57,698 nucleotides of DNA from Chloroflexota bacterium (lineage in GTDB: Bacteria; Chloroflexota; Anaerolineae; Anaerolineales; Villigracilaceae). The DNA is taken from NCBI GenBank assembly GCA_024224815.1, contig JAAENC010000242.1, forward strand, positions 1 to 57,698, read 5' to 3'. Below the pieces are notes generated by a model, which was given only the letters and a program-made list of their open reading frames with translations, had not been told where the DNA came from and made no database searches. This document shows, piece after piece, positions 40,916-49,057 of the stretch (the first letter of the stretch is position 1; every line of letters starts with the position of its first letter). The position numbers were made by a program, and so were the translations under genes.

Positions 40916-43141
40916 ATGAATCAAATTCCCTATATCCCTGGTCTGAAATTAACCAAAGCATCTCCTTTGGCGCGATTTTTGCCGCCCATCGAGGAGGGGA
41001 TTGGGGCTGCGTGGCTGGCTGGGCATGTGGGGGAAAATGCTTGGGTACTCGACCCTTTTGGGGGCTCGCCTCAGCAAGTTGTGAGACAAGCGCGAGAGGG
41101 ATATCGTGTTTTGGTTGCGGCGAATAATCCTATTGCGCGATTTTTGCTTGAGATGAGGGCAAATCCTCCTGCCGAATCCGATTATAAAGCTGCGCTCGCG
41201 GCTTTGGCGATTTCGAGAAAAGGGGGCACACATCTTGAATCCCATCTGAAAGATCTATATCAAACAGAATGTGCAAAATGCAAGCAAATGGTAATTGCGG
41301 ATGCATTTTTGTGGCGCAAAGATGCCGATGTGCCTTTTGCGCGGGTTTACACCTGCGCAAATTGTGGGGATAAAGGCGAACGATTAACAACCGCTGCCGA
41401 TGAAGAACGCGCTTTAGATATTTTAGCGAGCGCAAAATTACACAGTGCGCGTGTTTTAGAACGGGTTGCACCGCTCGGTGACCCCGACCGAGAATATGCC
41501 GAAGAAGCCCTGCACGCCCATTTGCCGCGCGCTATTTATGTGCTCACAACGCTAATAAATCGCCTGGATAGTTTATCGCTAACGCCAGCGCGCCAGCGTG
41601 CGCTCACGGCTTTATTTTTGACCACTTGCGATGCGGCAAATACGCTTTACCCACATCCGGATGAGCTCTCGCGCCCCAAACAATTGCGCGTGCCCGCTCA
41701 ATTTTACGAGCATAATCTTTGGCTGGCGCTTGAACGCGGCATAACCCTTTGGGCAAGTGAAAATTCGCCTATTCCCTTGACAATTTTCCCTGAATTACCA
41801 CCAAAAAGCGGCGGCATCTGTCTTTACGAAGGCAAATTAAAAGACCTTGCCAGTAAGGAAAATATCCCCAAATTTGATGCCGTTCTAACAGCCATCCCGC
41901 GCCCCAATATGGCATTTTGGATTCTTTCTGCGCTTTGGTCAGGATGGCTTTGGGGGCGCGAAGCAGCCGAACCCTTTAAGGTTGGTTTACGCCGCCGTCG
42001 CTACGATTGGGGCTGGCACGCCGCGGCTCTTCAGGCCGCTTTTGGGCATCTGGGAAAACTTTTACCCGAAAAAACGCCCCTTTTTGCCTTGCTCGCCGAG
42101 CCTGAACCCTCTTTTCTCAGCGCAGCACTGATCGCCGCCTCGCCTAAATTTGCGTTAAAAAATCTTGCCATCCGTACAAAGGATGACCCTATCCAAATTC
42201 TTTGGGAGCGTACAGATTCCTTCCCCCTGAGGGGGAAGGCTAGGATGGGGGTGGGATACGCGGTCAAAAAACATCTTCTCGCCCGAGGCGAAGCGGCAAC
42301 TTATTTACACCTCCACGCTCAGGCATTATCCGAATTCGCCCGTACCCAAAACTTGCTTCTGCCGCAAGAAATAGCAGATAACGCCCTCGACCGCATCCAC
42401 GCAAGAATAGACGAAGAACTGCGCACGCACAAAGGTTTAATTCGTTACGAAGGCAGCGAAAAAAGCCTTAGCACCGGTTTATGGGGGCTTTCCTCAGCAA
42501 AGGACAGCGAAATCCCTCTCGCCGACCGCGTAGAAAAAGCAATTGTGCGCTATCTGAGCCATAACCCCAATAAAAATTTATTTGAAATTGAAAAAGAAAT
42601 TTACCCACAATTTGCAGGATTATTAACCCCGTCGAAAGGGTTGGTCGCCGCCGTTTTAGATTCCTACGCCCATCTCGAAAATAGTCGCTGGAGCCTTCGC
42701 TTCAAAGATGCCCCCTCCGCCCGCCACGCCAACTTAGATGAAATGCGCGCTCTCATCACAGATATTGGTCTGCGGCTGGGACATCAGACTAAACAAATAA
42801 ACGATAAATTACTCATCTGGGGAGATGAGAAAAAACCGGTATATATTTTTCATCTGATCGCTTCTGCCCTCGTGCAGGAGATATTTGAAGATAAGACCTT
42901 CTCCCCCGACTTCCGCTCCCGCAGCATTATCCTGCTTCCCGGCGGGCGAGCGGGATTACTCGCCTACAAACAAAAACGTGATCCCGCCTTGCGTGCAGCT
43001 TCTGAAAATTGGCGTTTTATCAAATTCCGCCTCTTGCGCACAGTTGGCGAGATTCCCATAATCAACGCCCAAACGTGGGAAGAGCAAATTGGCAGTGATC
43101 CTGTTGAAGAAGGAGAAAAAGGGCAATTGATGATGTTTTAG
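40916..43141 (+). CDS. Degenerate Zn-ribbon DNA methylase homologue
   Basis: This 741-residue protein resembles adenine-specific DNA methylases that carry an internal zinc ribbon (COG1743-like). SAM-binding motif I is VLDPFGGSPQQV (46-51 core), and four cysteines (C119, C122, C147, C150) form the expected ribbon. Where such enzymes have the catalytic D/N-PPY motif, this protein reads TAIPRPNMAFW (325-335), so methyl transfer is doubtful. A palindromic repeat encodes residues 435-445. The last five residues, QLMMF, fit the bacterial sliding-clamp-binding pentapeptide (compare QADMF in DnaE). A structural or regulatory role in DNA metabolism is plausible but inferred. It could also be a methylase with a relocated active site. 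Confidence 0.7.
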   Translation: MNQIPYIPGLKLTKASPLARFLPPIEEGIGAAWLAGHVGENAWVLDPFGGSPQQVVRQAREGYRVLVAANNPIARFLLEMRANPPAESDYKAALAALAISRKGGTHLESHLKDLYQTECAKCKQMVIADAFLWRKDADVPFARVYTCANCGDKGERLTTAADEERALDILASAKLHSARVLERVAPLGDPDREYAEEALHAHLPRAIYVLTTLINRLDSLSLTPARQRALTALFLTTCDAANTLYPHPDELSRPKQLRVPAQFYEHNLWLALERGITLWASENSPIPLTIFPELPPKSGGICLYEGKLKDLASKENIPKFDAVLTAIPRPNMAFWILSALWSGWLWGREAAEPFKVGLRRRRYDWGWHAAALQAAFGHLGKLLPEKTPLFALLAEPEPSFLSAALIAASPKFALKNLAIRTKDDPIQILWERTDSFPLRGKARMGVGYAVKKHLLARGEAATYLHLHAQALSEFARTQNLLLPQEIADNALDRIHARIDEELRTHKGLIRYEGSEKSLSTGLWGLSSAKDSEIPLADRVEKAIVRYLSHNPNKNLFEIEKEIYPQFAGLLTPSKGLVAAVLDSYAHLENSRWSLRFKDAPSARHANLDEMRALITDIGLRLGHQTKQINDKLLIWGDEKKPVYIFHLIASALVQEIFEDKTFSPDFRSRSIILLPGGRAGLLAYKQKRDPALRAASENWRFIKFRLLRTVGEIPIINAQTWEEQIGSDPVEEGEKGQLMMF
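42216..42251. repeat. In-frame palindromic repeat, type II, copy in methylase-like gene
   Basis: These 36 bases are identical to 12581-12616 in rsgA and are read in the same frame, giving SFPLRGKARMG in both proteins. The central 9-bp dyad is TTCCCCCT-G-AGGGGGAA with one further pair. Host proteins are unrelated, so shared ancestry of the genes cannot explain the identity. Confidence 0.9.
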
Positions 43142-43167
43142 ATGAAATGGGGAGAGAGAGTATTGCC

Positions 43168-43704
43168 ATGAAGAAGAAATTGAATGTTTTCAAACTCATC
43201 CAGTCTAAGCCATTTTTACATTTAATTACCGGGAGCGTGATATTTCTCTTGGGCATCCTTATTTCAGACATCCCAACGATGGTTCTTAGTCAAGGATGGC
43301 CTACAACTGAGGGAAAGATTATTTCTCATAAATTTCAAGGTCAAAAGTTTAAAGAGTATGGTGGAGGCTTTTACACAAAAATCGATGTATTTATTCACTA
43401 TGAGTATTCTATTGAGGAGATTTCATATACTTCAAAAGCGATAAACTCAATAGACATCCCTTTTTATCTTTATCCGGAAAGCTATGCAGATCGGTACCCA
43501 ATCGGGAAAGATGTGATCGTTTATTACAATCCGAAAGATCCCGCTGAAGCTCTTCTTGAACCGGGATTTGTTGATGTTCATAAAGCATTCGATGTCTTTT
43601 CTTACCTATTCTTTGGAGCGGGGATATATTTTATTAACCGCGGAATATCGAAAATCAAGAAGCAGAATAGAGATTATAGAAAGATTGAGATTGGGCGGAG
43701 ATAA
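43168..43704 (+). CDS. DUF3592 membrane protein
   Basis: This protein of about 178 residues has two transmembrane segments (near 18-40 and 148-165) enclosing an exterior domain with the DUF3592 features WPTTEGKIISHKF, YEYSIEEISYTSKAI, YPIGKDVIVYYNPKDP. Function of DUF3592 is unknown. The ATG at 43168 is preferred over one at 43147 because GGGGAGAGAG sits just upstream. It begins 26 bases after the methylase-like gene. A short decayed copy of that gene's last codons follows its stop, at 43722-43765, which suggests the DUF3592 gene was inserted with a small duplication. Confidence 0.8.
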   Translation: MKKKLNVFKLIQSKPFLHLITGSVIFLLGILISDIPTMVLSQGWPTTEGKIISHKFQGQKFKEYGGGFYTKIDVFIHYEYSIEEISYTSKAINSIDIPFYLYPESYADRYPIGKDVIVYYNPKDPAEALLEPGFVDVHKAFDVFSYLFFGAGIYFINRGISKIKKQNRDYRKIEIGRR

Positions 43705-43721
43705 TCTGGTTAGGCTATCAG

Positions 43722-43765
43722 GAACCCGTCGAAGTAGAGGCAAAAGGCAGCTAATGATGTTCTAA
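43722..43765 (+). pseudogene. Possible decayed copy of the methylase-like gene 3' end
   Basis: Reading GAACCCGTCGAAGTAGAG gives EPVEVE, and after one missing base CAGCTAATGATGTTCTAA gives QLMMF and stop. The gene at 40916 ends DPVEEGEKGQLMMF. The similarity is short but includes the terminal five residues exactly. It may be a relic or chance. Confidence 0.4.
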
Positions 43766-43826
43766 TTCTGGAATGATAGAATGAAAATAAGCTTTAATTT
43801 ATTGGTTTACAGGTAAAGGAGAAAAA

Positions 43827-44282
43827 ATGAAAGTCAAAGCCACAGTTTCGATCAAAGGAAAAAAGGAAGATGTATGGAACGCGATCACGGATATTGAAGG
43901 CTCTGTTGAGCGGGTTGGTGCCATAGAGAGCATAGAGATCCTGGAAAAACCAGAGACAGGGATTTTAGGATTGAAGTGGAAAGAAACTCGCACTATGTTT
44001 GGACAGGAAGCCACAGAAGTGATGTGGATCACTGATGCAAAAGAAAATGAGTATTATCAGACAAGAGCTGAAAATCATGGGGCCGTTTATGTCTCAAGAT
44101 TGGAGGTCGAAGAAGTTGGAAACGAAACGACACTGACAATGGGATTTGAAGGAGAGCCGCAGGGGCTTGGCGCAAAGATCATGTCCTTTTTGACCGGCTT
44201 TATGTTCAAGGGCGCAACTGAAAAAGCACTAAAACAGGATCTGATAGATATAAAGGCATTTGTAGAGAAATCTGCTAAATGA
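43827..44282 (+). CDS. SRPBCC-family protein
   Basis: This 151-residue protein has the START/SRPBCC helix-grip layout: MKVKATVSIKGKKEDVWNAITDIEG forms strand 1 and the first helices, repeated beta strands follow (LGLKWKETRTMFG, TTLTMGFEGE), and a long C-terminal helix closes the cavity (ATEKALKQDLIDIKAFVE). Such proteins bind hydrophobic ligands; enzymatic activity is not implied. A strong ribosome-binding site AAAGGAGAAAAA precedes the ATG. It appears to be transcribed alone. It may equally be described as polyketide-cyclase/CoxG-like; the precise subfamily cannot be set by eye. Confidence 0.85.
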   Translation: MKVKATVSIKGKKEDVWNAITDIEGSVERVGAIESIEILEKPETGILGLKWKETRTMFGQEATEVMWITDAKENEYYQTRAENHGAVYVSRLEVEEVGNETTLTMGFEGEPQGLGAKIMSFLTGFMFKGATEKALKQDLIDIKAFVEKSAK

Positions 44283-44396
44283 AGACATGCCTTAGAAGAT
44301 AATAGGGCGACGGTATAATCTTATCGTCGTCTTGTTTTGAAAAGGTAGTGCTTGCTAATGCTCGTTGGTAAACAGGAACTTAGGAGGAATACTAAA

Positions 44397-44852
44397 ATGA
44401 CAAGTTTTTCTGATGAATTTGATCGGCTTGTTAGAACTCACTACAAGTTTTTATGTGATGAATATGGCTTTGAAATTGAGAAGGTTAAAGATGAGCATTA
44501 TGTTGCTAAAACTGAAAATGTTAAGGTCTATATAGAGCTTGAGCGTGGCATTAATTTTGTAGTCGGGATAGAACCAACTGGAGAAAGTGCAAATTCTTTG
44601 CTAAGGCAGAATATTCTTCCAAGAAGAATAGGCGTTGTTATTGTTGCCCAATACTATGATTCTGATTTTGACTACAAGTCGGAGAGGATATTTGAGAAAA
44701 GATTTATTTCTAATCTTCCTAATAAACTTGAAAGATGGTCACTTGTTTTGCAAAAATACTGTATAGAAATGCTGGACGGTGACTTTTCTGACTATGATTC
44801 AATTATAAAAAAAGCGACAGAAAGTTGGAATAAAAAGCATGGAACGCAATAA
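44397..44852 (+). CDS. Hypothetical protein
   Basis: I do not recognise this soluble protein of 151 residues. It opens with SFSDEFDRLVRTHYKFLCDEYGF, contains alternating beta-like stretches (VKVYIELERGINFVVGIEP), then a charged middle and an aromatic-rich C terminus ending KHGTQ. The ATG at 44397 is firmly supported by AGGAGG ten bases upstream; an in-frame ATG at 44352 is therefore rejected. Immunity-like or small regulatory functions are possible but there is no motif to decide. Both neighbours are on the same strand with gaps of about 100 bases. Confidence 0.75.
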   Translation: MTSFSDEFDRLVRTHYKFLCDEYGFEIEKVKDEHYVAKTENVKVYIELERGINFVVGIEPTGESANSLLRQNILPRRIGVVIVAQYYDSDFDYKSERIFEKRFISNLPNKLERWSLVLQKYCIEMLDGDFSDYDSIIKKATESWNKKHGTQ

Positions 44853-44929
44853 ATCGCTTTTATGATATCTAATCAAGTATGTATTGGATAGTGGAGATTT
44901 TGACTTTTATAAACTATCTTCTCCTCAGG

Positions 44930-44935
44930 TACAAT
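44930..44935 (+). promoter_or_regulatory. -10 box abutting gmk start (leaderless)
   Basis: TACAAT ends seven bases before the gmk ATG, so transcription should start at or next to the start codon. No ribosome-binding site exists in between, in agreement with leaderless initiation. Confidence 0.5.
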
Positions 44936-44942
44936 ACTCTCT

Positions 44943-45569
44943 ATGACTCACACATCCGAATTTGATATTTACCACCCAGAACCGCTTCTTATTGTCGTCT
45001 CCGGCCCCTCCGGTGTCGGGAAAGATACCGTTCTGCATTTAATGGAAGAACGTGGCGATCAGCCTTTCCATTTTGTTGTTACCGCCACAACGCGCCCCAT
45101 CCGTGAAGGTGAAGTGCATGCCAAAGATTATTTTTTCATTTCCAACGATGAATTCGCAAAAATGATCGAAGATGACGAATTACTCGAATACGCCATTGTC
45201 TATAACGACTATAAAGGCATCCCCAAACAACAAGTCCGTGATGCTCTCGCCAGCGGAAAAGATGTCATTATGCGCCTCGATGTACAGGGCGCAGCAACGG
45301 TCAAAAAAATGGCCCCGGAGGCAATTCTCATTTTCCTGACCACAAAAGACGAAGAAGAACTGGTAAACAGGCTCAGAGCGAGAAAGACCGAAACCGCCGA
45401 AGGCCTAAATCTTCGTATCGCAACCGCTCGTCAAGAGCTAAAACGCGCAACTGAATTCGATTATGTCGTCATAAACCAGGATGATGAACTTAACGAAGCC
45501 GTAGATACCATTCAGGCCATCATCCACGCCGAACATCATCGCACACATCCCCGAAAGGTCAGTTTATGA
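44943..45569 (+). CDS. gmk: Guanylate kinase
   Basis: This 208-residue cytoplasmic kinase phosphorylates GMP to GDP with ATP. The P-loop SGPSGVGKDT lies at about 20-29, then VTATTRPIREGEVHAKDYFF forms the GMP-binding lid, and VIMRLDVQGAATVKK carries the catalytic region. Length and motif order are normal. A TACAAT box just upstream suggests a leaderless message. Its stop overlaps the start of the rhomboid protease gene by four bases, so both are made from one transcript, although no metabolic link is known. Confidence 0.96.
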   Translation: MTHTSEFDIYHPEPLLIVVSGPSGVGKDTVLHLMEERGDQPFHFVVTATTRPIREGEVHAKDYFFISNDEFAKMIEDDELLEYAIVYNDYKGIPKQQVRDALASGKDVIMRLDVQGAATVKKMAPEAILIFLTTKDEEELVNRLRARKTETAEGLNLRIATARQELKRATEFDYVVINQDDELNEAVDTIQAIIHAEHHRTHPRKVSL

Positions 45570-46318
45570 ACGAAACCCCGGCCCCCGAATACGTCCAGGA
45601 AACGCCTCCCCCTCGTCAAGTCAGCGTAAAACTCCCCTCTGCGCCTCCGCGCGTCACCTACACCATTATGGGGATAACTATCCTCTTTTATTTGCTCCAA
45701 ATGGCAAGTGAATTCTTCCTAAATGGCGATTATCCCGCCTATTTCGGGATGAAAATTAACGAATTCATCCTTCACGGAGAACTTTGGCGTCTTCTCTCTC
45801 CCGTTCTCTTACACGGCTCGCTGACGCATATCGGCTTCAATATGTATGCCTTATTTGTCATCGGCGCAGGGATGGAAAGTCGCATGGGACATCTTCGCTT
45901 TTTGATGCTCTATCTCGTTAGCGGATTTGCAGGAAACGTTTTCTCCTTCTATTTTTCGGATGCAAACTCCCTCGGGGCATCGACCGCGATTTTTGGCTTG
46001 CTTGCCGCCGAAGGCGTTTTCCTCTACCTAAACAAGAGTCTCTTCGGCAACCGCGCCCAAAAGGCATTAACCCAAATCCTTATGGTTGCAGGCGTCAATC
46101 TTGTTATTGGCATGTCTCCCGGCATCGACAATTGGGGACATATCGGCGGCTTACTCGGAGGACTGATCTTCTCCTGGTTTGGTGGCCCCCGCTGGGAAGT
46201 AGAAGGAATCCCTCCGCTCGTCCAACTCAAAGATCGCCGCAATATGCGCGATGCGATTATCGGCGCAGCGGTGGTAATGGGTATTTTTAGTGCAATAGCA
46301 CTTCTGAAGTTTTTCTAA
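45566..46318 (+). CDS. Rhomboid-family intramembrane serine protease
   Basis: This 250-residue membrane protein has about six or seven helices after a proline-rich cytoplasmic tail. The catalytic serine motif is seen as LGASTAIFG (S139), and the histidine partner as DNWGHIGGLLGG (H192), giving the Ser-His dyad. HGSLTHIGFNMYALFVIG (83-100) is the conserved second-helix motif with Asn. Rhomboids cut transmembrane segments of other proteins; the substrate is unknown. It overlaps gmk by four bases. The last base of its stop codon falls on the first base of a MITE-like repeat at 46318. Confidence 0.92.
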   Translation: MNETPAPEYVQETPPPRQVSVKLPSAPPRVTYTIMGITILFYLLQMASEFFLNGDYPAYFGMKINEFILHGELWRLLSPVLLHGSLTHIGFNMYALFVIGAGMESRMGHLRFLMLYLVSGFAGNVFSFYFSDANSLGASTAIFGLLAAEGVFLYLNKSLFGNRAQKALTQILMVAGVNLVIGMSPGIDNWGHIGGLLGGLIFSWFGGPRWEVEGIPPLVQLKDRRNMRDAIIGAAVVMGIFSAIALLKFF

Positions 46319-46437
46319 GAGACTGTTTAATAAGTCAAAGAAACCCGAAAGGTTTCCATTAGATACATAAAAACACGGTTCTTTTCTCGTGAAAGCATCT
46401 TTCTTGAGCCATATTCCGAATAAAACCTTTCGGGTTT
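46318..46437. repeat. MITE-like element, second copy of AGAGACTGTTTAATAA family
   Basis: The left end AGAGACTGTTTAATAA matches the left end of the element at 6227 (15 of 16). A perfect 15-bp inverted repeat AAACCCGAAAGGTTT (46341-46355 with 46423-46437) follows. The right terminal repeat is degraded. The gap to comEC also holds the hairpin at 46485-46520. Confidence 0.65.
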
Positions 46438-46484
46438 GAATTCCAGAAAGAATTATCAAACCGCTATTAAGAGATAATAATAAA

Positions 46485-46520
46485 GATGTGCATTGCATCC
46501 GACAGGATGCGTTGCACATC
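46485..46520. repeat. GATGTGCA...GCATCC hairpin
   Basis: Two 16-bp arms (46485-46500 and 46505-46520) pair at 14 positions around a 4-base loop. The arm resembles the GATGCGTCGCACC motif of the hairpins at 4139, 22436 and 26188, so it may be a divergent family member. Confidence 0.5.
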
Positions 46521-46590
46521 GGTTCTAACAAGAGAAATTTGAGTTTGTAAACCAGAATTGCCACGTACACCTCCTCAATAAAAAACATCC

Positions 46591-48972
46591 ATGCAACTAT
46601 TCTTCTCCCCTCTAACGCTTGTTTCCCTTTCCTTCCTCGGCGGGTTGGTTCTTGCGCGCGTTATTTCTTTAGAAACAACGCAATGGATGCAAATAGGGTT
46701 ACTCACCCTTGTTTTTGCCTTTCTTTCCCTTATTTTTCGCCGTCTCCGTGAAAGTAGCAAAAGCCCCGCTTTCCTTTTTAAACTCTCCCCCTTTCACTTT
46801 TTACTGCCTTTTTTCCTTATCTTTGGCGCCTATTATTTTCAGTTCAACCAACCCGATGCCGAAGACCCGAACAACATCATCTGGCACACAGATAGTGAAG
46901 GCGAGATACTTATCGCCGGTGTTATTTCTGACCCACCCGATTATCGTGACAATTACACCAACCTCCAAATTGATACCCAATATATAGACAGGCCCGACAA
47001 AAAGAATCACCTTTATGTGCAAGGCAAAATTCTTGTCCGTGTAGATGCTGGCGAAAACTATCATTACGGAGATCACGTTCGGGTGCGCGGCATTCTCGAA
47101 ACCCCGCCCGAAAATGAAGAATTCTCCTACAGAAATTACCTCGCCCTAAGTGGCATTCACGCTTATATGGCAAATGCAGAAGCGACCTTCCTCCCCGAAG
47201 AGCGTGGGGGACATCCAATAAGAGTTGCCATTTTTGACCTTAAAGACCGCGCCCTCACCAATACCTACAAGCTTTTTCCCGACCCCGAAGCCTCTCTCCT
47301 CGCGGGCATTTTGCTCGGCGTCGAAAGCGGTCTCCCCAAAGACCTTCAAGAAGCCTTCAAAGATACAGGTACAACCCATATCATCGCCATTTCCGGTTTT
47401 AATATCACCATTATCGCCGCGCTGCTCATTTCTCTCTTTGGCAGACTCTTTGGTAAAAATCTTGGCGCTATTGCTGCGCTGATCGGCATTGGCGTTTACA
47501 CCGTTCTTGTAGGCGCAGATGCGGCAGTTGTGCGAGCAGCCATTATGGGTGGTGTTGGTTTGCTTGGCGCGCAATTTGGCAGACGACAAAACGGCATTAC
47601 TTCTCTCCTCGCCGTCGCTGTTATCATGGCGCTTTTTAATCCCCTCATTCTTTGGGATGTCGGCTTTCAACTCTCTTTTGCCGCAACCGCTGGCTTAATT
47701 CTCTACGCTGAACCGCTTTCTGAGTGGTTCGTACGCCAAGCCTCACGTTTTATGCCCGAAGAGAAAGCGCAAAAAATCGCTGGCCCCATCGGCGAATATA
47801 TCCTTTTCACCTTTGCTGCCCAATTCGCGACCATGCCCATCATGATCTATCATTTTGGGCGCATTTCCCTCATTTCCTTCATCGCAAATCCTTTTATTCT
47901 CCCCGTCCAACCTGCGGTGATGATCTTTGGCGGCATCGCGCTCATTGCCAGCCTGCTGATTTTGCCTTTGGGAAAATTCCTGGCTATTTTTGCCCTACCT
48001 TTTACAACCTACACCATTCGGATGGTAGAATTTTTCGATGGGATGCCGCAGGGCGTAATCGTGCTCGGGGATACAAAGCTCGCCCTCGTTATCCTGATCT
48101 ATTTAGCGATGCTCGCGTGGACTATAGCTGGCTTCCGTTTAGGGAAATTTTCTACACCCATAAAATCTACCGCCGCTTTCGCGACCCTAATATTGCTTAC
48201 CATTCAGGTTTGGCGCGTGGCTTTTGCCCTCCCCGATGATCGTTTGCACCTTATATTTTTAGATGCCGGTTCCGCCGATGCGATTTTGATCCAAACGCCA
48301 GATGGAAAAAATATCCTCATCAATGGCGGAGAGAAAATATCTACTCTTTCTTCCGATTTGGGTGAGCGTTTGCCCCCGCTCCACCGTGAACTGGATTGGC
48401 TGATCGTCGCTTCTCCGCAAGAAGAAGAGCTGGCCGCTCTCCCGCGTACTTTAGAAAGATTCCCGCCCAGAGAAGTTTTGTGGAGCGGAAACCGAGAAGC
48501 CTCTTATGCCTCCCGCGCGCTCGATAAATATCTCTCGAATAACGGTATCCCGATTACGATCGCGGAGACGGAACAAAGCCTGGAATTGGGGGAAAATCTC
48601 TTTTTACGGATTCAAGCCTCGGGCACGCGCGGCGCGGTTATCCTTATCGAATGGGATTCTTTTCGGGCTTTATTACCGATCGGGATGGATTTTGATAGTT
48701 TGGAAGAATCCAAAAAATTGGGTGAAATTTCTCTACTCCTTTTAGCAGATTCTGGTTATGCACCACTTAATCCCCCCGAGTGGATCGATGCACTACAGCC
48801 GCAAATAATTGTCTTGAGCGTAGCCGCAGATGATGATTTTGGCTTACCAGCCCGCAGCGTTTTGGATGCTGTGGAAGGCTATAGCCTATTGCGCACTGAC
48901 CTGAAGGGCTGGCTGCATATTACGACGGATGGTGAGCAAATGTGGGTGGAGAGTGAGCGAAAACAGGACTAA
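46591..48972 (+). CDS. comEC: ComEC/Rec2-family DNA-uptake channel
   Basis: This 793-residue polytopic protein matches ComEC, the inner-membrane channel that imports one DNA strand during natural transformation. It has N-terminal helices, a DUF4131-like OB region (about 90-200), and the competence domain with LLAGILLGVESGLPKDLQEAFKDTGTTHIIAISGFNITI. The C-terminal domain has the metallo-beta-lactamase fold but lacks its metal ligands: LINGG replaces the usual LIDGG (N578), and ASPQEEELAAL (607-617) replaces the HxxxDH site. So the domain is probably not a nuclease. No other competence gene is in the window. The start ATG has no clear ribosome-binding site. Confidence 0.9.
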   Translation: MQLFFSPLTLVSLSFLGGLVLARVISLETTQWMQIGLLTLVFAFLSLIFRRLRESSKSPAFLFKLSPFHFLLPFFLIFGAYYFQFNQPDAEDPNNIIWHTDSEGEILIAGVISDPPDYRDNYTNLQIDTQYIDRPDKKNHLYVQGKILVRVDAGENYHYGDHVRVRGILETPPENEEFSYRNYLALSGIHAYMANAEATFLPEERGGHPIRVAIFDLKDRALTNTYKLFPDPEASLLAGILLGVESGLPKDLQEAFKDTGTTHIIAISGFNITIIAALLISLFGRLFGKNLGAIAALIGIGVYTVLVGADAAVVRAAIMGGVGLLGAQFGRRQNGITSLLAVAVIMALFNPLILWDVGFQLSFAATAGLILYAEPLSEWFVRQASRFMPEEKAQKIAGPIGEYILFTFAAQFATMPIMIYHFGRISLISFIANPFILPVQPAVMIFGGIALIASLLILPLGKFLAIFALPFTTYTIRMVEFFDGMPQGVIVLGDTKLALVILIYLAMLAWTIAGFRLGKFSTPIKSTAAFATLILLTIQVWRVAFALPDDRLHLIFLDAGSADAILIQTPDGKNILINGGEKISTLSSDLGERLPPLHRELDWLIVASPQEEELAALPRTLERFPPREVLWSGNREASYASRALDKYLSNNGIPITIAETEQSLELGENLFLRIQASGTRGAVILIEWDSFRALLPIGMDFDSLEESKKLGEISLLLLADSGYAPLNPPEWIDALQPQIIVLSVAADDDFGLPARSVLDAVEGYSLLRTDLKGWLHITTDGEQMWVESERKQD

Positions 48973-49057
48973 TAGTTGCTTGTATTTCTCTTGTTAAGAG
49001 ATAAAACTGAAGCGGGTATTGTTCAAAAGAAATAAGCTTCTTGATTTCAGGGTAAAA

